Shown here in pieces: positions 1-5,534 of a stretch of 10,836 nt of DNA; positions within the stretch are counted from its first letter, which is position 1, and each line of letters begins with the position of its first letter. The stretch is from Bryobacterales bacterium (GTDB lineage Bacteria > Acidobacteriota > Terriglobia > Bryobacterales > Bryobacteraceae). Where the stretch lies: the NCBI GenBank assembly GCA_003132865.1, contig PKYZ01000116.1, positions 1 to 10,836 on the forward strand. Reading direction: 5' to 3'. Both the position numbers and the translations under genes were made by a program. The notes beneath the pieces are model-generated. The model worked only from the letters and a program-made list of their open reading frames with translations. It made no database searches and was not told the origin of the DNA.

Positions 1-15
1 ATGCCCATCCGCTTG

Positions 16-660
16 CTACTCTTTGCGGAATTGAGGGGGGTGAGCGGGCTCCTGCACTTCGGGCCGCACCAGTCTGCGCGTGAAGGCGACCCGGTCTGCC
101 AGGCGCAACTCCGGATATACCGTGTCGATGGCTTCGATCAACAGCCGGTCATTCACGGCGATGGCCACGCCGGCGTCGAACCAATGCGCCGGCTCCATCA
201 CTTCGGGACGGACTCGCTCGGCCTCCACCTGCGCGGCCCCGAATCTGGATACCGTGGGGTGGGCGGGTTCTAACCATGCAGTGCCCAGTTTCAGCCGCAG
301 AGCGCTCTGCCACAGCAGGTAAAGCTGGTAATTCCCAGGCGCCACTTTCCACGAGGCCGCTTCCTTGGCCCTAAACACAGCCGGCAACTCCCGGTGGAAG
401 AGAGTGTCTTTTAGGTGCTCCGCGCCCATATTGATATTCTTGAGCCTTCCGCCTTCGCCGATTTCGAAGACGACCGGTATGGTGGTCGTGACCACGAATC
501 CAATCTGCCTGGAAACGCGGTCGAAAGCCTCGTCGAGCTGCGTCTGGTATTGATCCCGAATCACCGTGTAGATGGATACCAGGTCGTCGAGGAGTTGCAC
601 AACGCCCGGATGAGCGGGCTCTACCCAATCACGCAGGCTTACAAACGTCTTTTCAGCCAT
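16..660 (-). CDS. Unrecognised 214-aa protein with four EPAH(P) motifs, partner of radical SAM gene
   Basis: I do not recognise this family. The ATG at 660 is chosen because a near-perfect Shine-Dalgarno sits 9 bases upstream; longer in-frame readings run into the radical SAM gene. EPAH occurs at residues 14-17, 131-134, 156-159 and 204-207, with a following proline in copies 1, 2 and 4 and tryptophan in copy 3. Copies 1 and 2 read W-V/L-EPAHP; copies 3 and 4 read RPEV-M/Q-EPAH. The ~110 residues between copies 1 and 2 are not repetitive and look like a folded domain: a predicted helix (about 21-50), hydrophobic stretches around 53-66 (TTTIPVVFEIG) and an aromatic run near 108-118. There is no signal peptide, transmembrane segment or cysteine, so it is probably cytosolic. 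It starts 29 bases after the radical SAM stop on the same strand, which suggests co-transcription. Substrate, scaffold or accessory subunit of that enzyme are all possible; this is inference. Reality of the gene is quite sure, function unknown. Confidence 0.85.
   Translation of the reverse strand: MAEKTFVSLRDWVEPAHPGVVQLLDDLVSIYTVIRDQYQTQLDEAFDRVSRQIGFVVTTTIPVVFEIGEGGRLKNINMGAEHLKDTLFHRELPAVFRAKEAASWKVAPGNYQLYLLWQSALRLKLGTAWLEPAHPTVSRFGAAQVEAERVRPEVMEPAHWFDAGVAIAVNDRLLIEAIDTVYPELRLADRVAFTRRLVRPEVQEPAHPPQFRKE
40..621 (-). repeat. Four dispersed EPAH-coding motifs in one gene
   Basis: The codons for E-P-A-H lie at 610-621, 259-270, 184-195 and 40-51. They read GAG CCC GCT CAT, GAA CCC GCC CAC, GAG CCG GCG CAT and GAG CCC GCT CAC. 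The wobble positions vary while the residues stay fixed, so the repetition is at protein level and not a fresh DNA duplication. Copies 3 and 4 also share the preceding CCCGAAGTG (Pro-Glu-Val), so those two may descend from a local duplication. Confidence 0.85.
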
Positions 661-669
661 GAAAAAGGT

Positions 670-676
670 CCTCCTT
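670..676 (-). promoter_or_regulatory. Strong ribosome binding site of the EPAH gene
   Basis: On the minus strand AAGGAGG precedes the ATG at 660 by 9 bases, in the gap between the radical SAM stop (690-692) and the EPAH start. It is a near-perfect anti-16S match, fixes the start codon, and suggests the small protein is translated more strongly than the enzyme upstream. Confidence 0.8.
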
Positions 677-689
677 AGTTGGACCGGAG

Positions 690-2444
690 TTATTGGCAAC
701 CGGTGGCAGCGGTCTGTTCCGTCAATGCGCGTTTGAAGACGTGATACGGGATGGGTCCGCCGGCAGGCCCACTCGCGCCGTTGAAGAAGTCGATCCCCTG
801 CAGGCCCTCGACGCCGCGGTATGGCAACGCGCGGCAACCGATGGACGGTAATCCAGCATTCGCCAGAGCCGGCCTTTGCTGCGCGGGATTCCCACGATTC
901 TGAAATGCTTCATCCAGCCAGCCCAGGATACGCTCGCCTTGAATGTGGAGGCTTTGGCTGCGCTGGTCCACGTGTTCGCGCATCTCCCGGGCAAAGCCGC
1001 GGATGGTCACCTGGTCGTGCGGGTCGGCCGCCGCCACGAAATCGTAGATGCGGCAGAGGCACTCGTGCGTGTCCAGGTTGGTCCGCTTGATGAAGGTGCG
1101 TACCGCGGCGCGAAGCGTCTCGGTCAGCACCTCCGGATGGAAGCGGCGCAGCAACTGGAAGTAGAAATCCACCTGCATGTTGAAATAATGCAGCCCGAAG
1201 TCGCTGAAATTGCGGTCGAAGAAGGCGTAATTGGCGACTTGGTGGAACGCTTCACAGCGCGGATCGCGCAGCCGGTAATCGAACCCGAAGTAGTCTCCCA
1301 GCAGCCGGCCCTCGGGCCGCAGCTTGGCCTCCAGGCCCGTGCCGGGGTAGGCCTCGGCGCGGCAGAAGTTGAATGGATTGTCGATGTGCCGTTCCATAAA
1401 GCGCAGGTTGATGAGCAGATCCTGCATGGTGGTGTCGGGCTCGAACATCAGCAGGTTGTAAGCCAGGTGGACATCGAAATCGTTGAGGATCTTGAGGGCG
1501 TTCAGGATTTGCTCCGGAGTGTTCTTGCGGTTCAGGTTCCGCAATCCGTTCTCGGAGGCGTTTTCCACGCCGAGGAAGACACGGAATAACCCAAGATCGT
1601 CGAGCACCCGGATGGATTCATAATTGATGCTGTCCGGCCGCGCCTTGACGGCGATCGCGATTCCGGTGACGCCCTCCCGCTCCAGACCCGCCCGCAATGC
1701 CACGAAGCGAGCGAGCGCCTTCTCCGGGTTGGGGAGAAAGAAGTTGTCGTCCTGAATATTGAAGATGCGGATGCCGTGCCGGTGGTAAAGCTCCTTCATT
1801 TCGGCTACTACGTTCTCGACGCCGCGCACGCGGAATTTCTTACCGCCGGTGCGCAGGTACCAGGCGTTGATGCTGCAGAAGGCGCAGTCGCGCCAGCAGC
1901 CCCGGCTGGTGAGCAAGCTGGCGATGGGCTTGTCGTAGTACGAGTGAAAGGTGGTGCGTGTCGGGAAGGCCAGAGTGTCCAGGTTTTCCGGGCTCCCGGC
2001 GGACGGGTTGATGGCAACGGAACCCTCCCGCGTGCGGTAGCTGATGCCGGGCAGCCGCTGGAAATCGTTCAAATTGGCGGCCATGGCGCACAACAGATCC
2101 TCGCCCTCGCCCAGGCCCACCGAATCGAAGGCCGGAAATTCCCGCAGCAGCCGCTCGCAGTTGAAGGAGGCGAACGGCCCGCCGGCGATCAGATGGCCCT
2201 TGTACCCGGCATTCCGGACCGCCTCGGCGAGTCCGCAGAACTCGCGGGCGCGGTTGGTAAATACCATCGATAGACCGGTGATTTCCGGATCTAATGCCGC
2301 GATTTGCGATACAGCCGACGCGGTATCGTGCTCGGAGTTGAAAGGCACGATCTCGGCTTGGTGCCCATTGCGTTCCAGAGCCGAGGCCATGTATCGCAGC
2401 CCCAGGTTCTCTTCGAGTTCCGCGCCAACCAGAGCGACCTTCAT
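690..2444 (-). CDS. B12-binding-domain radical SAM protein
   Basis: 584 residues if started at the ATG at 2444, which has GGAGG five bases upstream; an in-frame TTG four codons earlier is part of that site and a poorer choice. Residues 1 to ~135 look like a Rossmann-type cobalamin-binding domain (VALVGAELEENLGLRYMA, later IAGGPFAS and GLGEGED). The DxHxxG lower-ligand motif is absent, as in many B12-dependent radical SAM enzymes. The radical SAM core has C183-x3-C187-x2-C190 (SRGCWRDCAFC) for the [4Fe-4S] cluster, then a DDNFF strand end (232-236) and GVENASE (292-298), typical for SAM binding. Residues ~400-510 form a helical C-terminal region and ~515-584 a Gly/Pro-rich tail with Cys537 and Cys583. 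Members of this class do methylations and other radical chemistry on small molecules, lipids or peptides. The substrate cannot be read from the sequence; the adjacent EPAH protein is the obvious candidate. First gene of its operon. Confidence 0.92.
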   Translation of the reverse strand: MKVALVGAELEENLGLRYMASALERNGHQAEIVPFNSEHDTASAVSQIAALDPEITGLSMVFTNRAREFCGLAEAVRNAGYKGHLIAGGPFASFNCERLLREFPAFDSVGLGEGEDLLCAMAANLNDFQRLPGISYRTREGSVAINPSAGSPENLDTLAFPTRTTFHSYYDKPIASLLTSRGCWRDCAFCSINAWYLRTGGKKFRVRGVENVVAEMKELYHRHGIRIFNIQDDNFFLPNPEKALARFVALRAGLEREGVTGIAIAVKARPDSINYESIRVLDDLGLFRVFLGVENASENGLRNLNRKNTPEQILNALKILNDFDVHLAYNLLMFEPDTTMQDLLINLRFMERHIDNPFNFCRAEAYPGTGLEAKLRPEGRLLGDYFGFDYRLRDPRCEAFHQVANYAFFDRNFSDFGLHYFNMQVDFYFQLLRRFHPEVLTETLRAAVRTFIKRTNLDTHECLCRIYDFVAAADPHDQVTIRGFAREMREHVDQRSQSLHIQGERILGWLDEAFQNRGNPAQQRPALANAGLPSIGCRALPYRGVEGLQGIDFFNGASGPAGGPIPYHVFKRALTEQTAATGCQ

Positions 2445-2496
2445 GCGCACCTCCAATCGTTCGTGCTTAAAAGGATATTATCACGAAAACGGTCAT

Positions 2497-2526
2497 ATTA
2501 GATAAAAAGGTTCTGAAAATCTTCAA
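2497..2526 (-). promoter_or_regulatory. Candidate sigma70-type promoter for radical SAM operon
   Basis: On the minus strand TTGAAG (2521-2526) and TCTAAT (2497-2502) are separated by 18 bases, 4/6 and 5/6 matches to the -35 and -10 consensus. They lie in a markedly AT-rich stretch (about 2457-2540) in otherwise GC-rich DNA, just upstream of the operon. A second -10-like GATAAT at 2477-2482 lacks a good -35. Eye-based prediction only. Confidence 0.35.
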
Positions 2527-2534
2527 CCGATACT

Positions 2535-2555
2535 AAAAAGCGCGCGCCTGGCGCG
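2535..2555 (-). terminator. Weak hairpin plus T5 in divergent spacer
   Basis: On the minus strand CGCGC (2555-2551) and GCGCG (2547-2543) can pair around a 3-base loop, followed after three bases by TTTTT (2539-2535). This resembles a short intrinsic terminator that would stop antisense transcription leaving the peptidase gene before it enters the radical SAM operon. The stem is short and the T-tract is offset, so this is tentative. Confidence 0.25.
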
Positions 2556-2606
2556 TTGCCCCGAACAAACTCGCGCTGTGCGGACGCCTTGCTAAACTGA
2601 AGGGGC

Positions 2607-3848
2607 ATGGCGGCAAATCTCGCACCTATCTCCAGCCTGGTCGGCGAAGCAGCCGATCTGCGCGGCATGCGCGAGTGCCTCCAATGGTTCACGCGCGAGA
2701 AGCAGTGGATCAACGACATTCACCTGCAGCTTTGCCGCGTGCCCGCGCCCACTTTCCTCGAACAGCAGCGCGCCGAGTGGATCCTGGCGCAGTTCCGCAA
2801 TCTGGGATGGGAAGGCCATGTCGATCGCGCGGGCAACGTGGTGGCCATGCCCGATGCGCGCTCCGAAGGACCCTACGTCGCGCTCACCGCGCACCTCGAC
2901 ACCGTGCTCGCGCCGCGCGTCAAAGAAGACATCCGCGTGGAGCCGGGCGGCCGTTTTCACGGCCCAGGCATCTCCGATAACGGCGCCGGCCTGGCGGCCC
3001 TGCTGGCCATCGCGCGCGCCCTGAAGGTCTGCCCGCCGGTCGAGGGCTGGTATGCGGACCTGCTGCTGGTCGCCAACGTGGGCGAGGAAGGCGAAGGCAA
3101 CTTGAGCGGCATGCGGCACCTCTGCAAACAGTCGCCGCTGGGCAAGAAGATCGGAGCTTTTCTGGTGCTGGATGGCGCCTCGACCGATCACATTACCAAC
3201 CGCGCGCTGGGCAGCCGCCGCTTCGAAGTGATGTTCACCGGTCCCGGCGGGCATAGCTGGAGCGATTACGGCGTGGGCAACCCGGTACACGCGCTGAGCC
3301 GCGCCATCTCCCAGTTCTCCGACGCGCGCTTGAACGGCCCTCTAAAATCCAGCTTCAATGTGGGCTTCATCGAGGGCGGCGCCAGCGTGAACGCCATCCC
3401 GCCGCTGGCGCGCGCCAAAGTGGACATCCGCTCGGAGAGTAACGAGAAGATGGATGAGCTGGTGGATTGGCTCACCACCGCCATCGAGCGCGCGCTGGAA
3501 ATCGAGAATCAGCGCGCCACCGGCGGCAAGGTGGCGGTGAAGATTCGCGAGATCGGCTCGCGGCCTGCCGCCAACCTGGCCGAGCACTCCCCCATCCTCT
3601 CCTATCTCCGCGCGGTGGATAGCCACCTGGGCATCCGCTCCCACCTGGACCGCGCTTCCACCGACGCCAACATTCCCATGTCGCTGGGCATCCCCGCCAT
3701 TTCGATCGGCGCGGGCGGCCAGGGCGGCGGCGCGCACACCACCCAGGAATGGTTCAAGCCCGAAGGCCGCGACCTGGGTTTGAAGCGCATTCTGCTGACA
3801 CTGTGCCTGCTGCTGCGCGATCCTCAATTCACGGCCATCTCGCAGTGA
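2607..3848 (+). CDS. M20-family metallopeptidase (PepT/ArgE/DapE-like)
   Basis: 413 residues, a normal length for the family. M20 enzymes are di-zinc aminopeptidases, carboxypeptidases or deacylases of the cytoplasm. Visible ligand motifs in order: AHLDTV (H96, D98), SDNGAG with the bridging D124, GEEGEG (general base and ligand E160/E161), VLDG (D189), GPGGHSW (H216, dimerisation/lid domain) and a C-terminal GGAHTTQE (H377). The full set suggests an active enzyme. The overall pattern (TAHLDTV, ISDNGAG, GGAHTTQEW) is closest to tripeptide-aminopeptidase-like M20 proteins, but exact substrate is not determinable. The ATG at 2607 is preceded by in-frame TGA at 2598-2600; AAGGGG lies very close upstream, so a slightly later start is possible. 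It overlaps the downstream transporter by one base, indicating one transcript. Confidence 0.9.
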   Translation: MAANLAPISSLVGEAADLRGMRECLQWFTREKQWINDIHLQLCRVPAPTFLEQQRAEWILAQFRNLGWEGHVDRAGNVVAMPDARSEGPYVALTAHLDTVLAPRVKEDIRVEPGGRFHGPGISDNGAGLAALLAIARALKVCPPVEGWYADLLLVANVGEEGEGNLSGMRHLCKQSPLGKKIGAFLVLDGASTDHITNRALGSRRFEVMFTGPGGHSWSDYGVGNPVHALSRAISQFSDARLNGPLKSSFNVGFIEGGASVNAIPPLARAKVDIRSESNEKMDELVDWLTTAIERALEIENQRATGGKVAVKIREIGSRPAANLAEHSPILSYLRAVDSHLGIRSHLDRASTDANIPMSLGIPAISIGAGGQGGGAHTTQEWFKPEGRDLGLKRILLTLCLLLRDPQFTAISQ

Positions 3849-4735
3849 TGGGCAGTACCTTCGGGGTCCAGCGGCGCGCCGAAGCCGCGCTGATCGTCAA
3901 CACCATCATCTGGGGCGCCACTTTTGTACTGGTCAAACAGGCTCTGCGCGATGTATCGCCGGTCCTTTTTCTGGCCTTGCGATTCACCTTGGCGACCGCC
4001 GTGCTGCTGGTTCTCTTCCGCGGTTCATGGAGCCAACCCCGGAATCTCCGCTGGTCGCTGGCGGGTGGCGCTCTCGCCGGCACATTTCTGTTCGCCGGAT
4101 ACGCGTTTCAAACCATCGGCCTGCAATTCACGACCGCCCCAAAATCGGCCTTCCTCACCGGTCTCACCGCCGTGATGACGCCCGTGCTCGCCGCCGCGGT
4201 CTATCGGAACAAACCGCGCGCCAGGGAGATCGGTGGCGTTCTGCTGGCCACCTGCGGCATGGCCCTCATGACGCTGCCGACGCTGCCGGGCGCCACGCTG
4301 GCCATCAATCGCGGCGACCTGCTGACCATCTGCTGCGCGGCTTGCTACGCCGCCCACATCCTCACGCTGAGCCGCTATTCGGCCGCCGCCAGCTTCGAAT
4401 TGTTGTCTACGGCACAGATCGGGATTTCGGCGCTGCTGGCCTGGTCGCTTTGCCGCGGGATGGAAACGCCCCACATCCGCTGGACCGCGGGAGTGTGGGC
4501 GGCCATCGTCATAACGGGTGTTTTCGCCACTGCCCTTGCCTTTACTTTCCAGGCCTGGGCGCAACGCTACACTACATCCACGCGCACCGCGCTGATCTTC
4601 ATGCTCGAGCCGGTGTTCGCCTGGATTACTTCCTACCTGCTGACTGGCGAGACCCTCTCCGCCCAGGCGGCGGCGGGCGCGGGCCTGATCCTGGCGGGCA
4701 TCCTGGCGGTGGAGTTGAAACTCTTCCCTGGATGA
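3848..4735 (+). CDS. EamA-domain DMT-superfamily transporter
   Basis: 295 residues, typical for ten-TM drug/metabolite transporters of the EamA (RhaT/YdcZ-like) class. Two homologous halves are visible: the first opens with NTIIWGATFVLVKQAL (about residues 17-32), the second with DLLTICCAACYAAHILTLS near residue 160. Hydrophobic helices alternate with short polar loops throughout, and a small-residue-rich last helix (AAAGAGLILAGILAVE) ends the protein. It is an inner-membrane protein; many relatives export amino acids or metabolites. The ATG at 3848 shares its A with the TGA of the peptidase (TGATG) and has no clear Shine-Dalgarno, implying translational coupling. A longer reading from 3749 lies inside the peptidase and is rejected. 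The pairing suggests efflux of products of the peptidase, which is inference. Confidence 0.88.
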   Translation: MGSTFGVQRRAEAALIVNTIIWGATFVLVKQALRDVSPVLFLALRFTLATAVLLVLFRGSWSQPRNLRWSLAGGALAGTFLFAGYAFQTIGLQFTTAPKSAFLTGLTAVMTPVLAAAVYRNKPRAREIGGVLLATCGMALMTLPTLPGATLAINRGDLLTICCAACYAAHILTLSRYSAAASFELLSTAQIGISALLAWSLCRGMETPHIRWTAGVWAAIVITGVFATALAFTFQAWAQRYTTSTRTALIFMLEPVFAWITSYLLTGETLSAQAAAGAGLILAGILAVELKLFPG

Positions 4736-4740
4736 GTGGC

Positions 4741-4778
4741 GCACGCTTCAGCGTGCCGCCGTGGGCTTCAGCCGACGG
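4741..4778 (+). repeat. Tandem hairpins with identical TTCA loops (REP-like)
   Basis: Directly after the transporter stop, GCACGC-TTCA-GCGTGC (4741-4756) forms a perfect 6-bp stem. CCGTGGGC-TTCA-GCCGACGG (4759-4778) forms an 8-bp stem with one mismatch and the same loop. Two bases separate them. There is no T-tract, so they are not a classical intrinsic terminator. They may protect the 3' end of the transcript or belong to a genome-wide REP-like family. Confidence 0.6.
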
Positions 4779-5534
4779 TGCTGGCGGATACCTGGGGCGG
4801 GTCGGGGACCGGCAAACATGGACGCTAACTCAATCAACGCTCTCTGCCGTGGTTTCCTTTTGCGCGGGAAGTTGCTGACCTCCCTGATGCCTACCCTCAG
4901 CCAATTTCCGTCGCTTCACATATCAGCGATGCGCGTCTTGCGTCCAGTTGACGTGAGGGGGACTTAACCGGCTAATCTGTGCCCAATCCGGTGCGGTGGC
5001 GCGGCGAGGCACTCAAGACCACGAAGGACCATTCTGCACAATAAAACTGCGGACAGCAAGAGGTTTTTGTGCCAACTGAGTGCCAACTTCCGGGCTCCGG
5101 CCAGACGGGGCTTTTTGGAGCACCCTCAGGTAAGACAACTCGAACGAAAAGAAGAAATGAAGCCGATCCATCGAACACTGAGGGCTTCGTCCAACGGAGG
5201 ACCTCATTGAAGGATTGGCCGGTATAAAAGGACTTACCAGGAGTGATCTCCCAGAGCGCCGTTTGGGGGCCGCCAACACGCTCACTGGCCCCAAGGGCTG
5301 TTGCCGCCAGTCATGGGGGAGTGAACGCCCCGACTGTTCACTTCTCACCAACAGAACTTGAATCGGTGAAACCCCCGGTTCGGTGGAGGCAGCGCGTTGA
5401 AGTGGCCACGCAGAACAGGGGTTGCACAGTTGGTAGCTTCGTCTCCGGCACTGCACGGATTGTGAGGCTGGGCGCTAACCACCCCTTACGGTACACGCGC
5501 GTTGCAAGGCGCCCTCAAGCCTCCAAAATAAGCA
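4779..5534. other. Intergenic region without recognisable gene
   Basis: Short open frames exist on both strands (for example 5013-5456 minus and 5243-5554 plus), but their translations are Arg/Ser/Pro-rich, lack family motifs and have no convincing ribosome binding site. A TATAAA occurs at about 5223 without a spaced -35. I saw no tRNA, terminator or repeat array. It separates two converging units, the peptidase/transporter operon and the secreted repeat protein. Confidence 0.5.

Noticed and set aside
661..837. N-terminal extension of the EPAH protein to 273 residues
   Set aside because: It overlaps the 3' end of the radical SAM gene in another frame, reads as Arg-rich noise, and the strong ribosome binding site at 670-676 fixes the start at 660.
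876..1589. 237-codon open frame on the plus strand
   Set aside because: Antisense shadow of the radical SAM gene; no ribosome binding site or motif, and codon bias follows the opposite strand.
2592..3290. 232-codon open frame on the minus strand
   Set aside because: Antisense to the M20 peptidase, whose full metal-ligand set proves the plus-strand frame.
4025..4744. 239-codon open frame on the minus strand
   Set aside because: Antisense to the transporter; Arg/Gly-rich GC-driven open frame without hydrophobic helices or motifs.
5013..5456. 147-codon open frame on the minus strand in the large intergenic region
   Set aside because: No start signal, no recognisable domain, and an unusual composition (Ser, Arg, Pro); treated as chance.
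4980..5530. Possible tRNA or other structured RNA in the long spacer
   Set aside because: No acceptor/T-arm consensus (such as a GGTTCGAATCC-like T-arm) or convincing cloverleaf could be found by eye.
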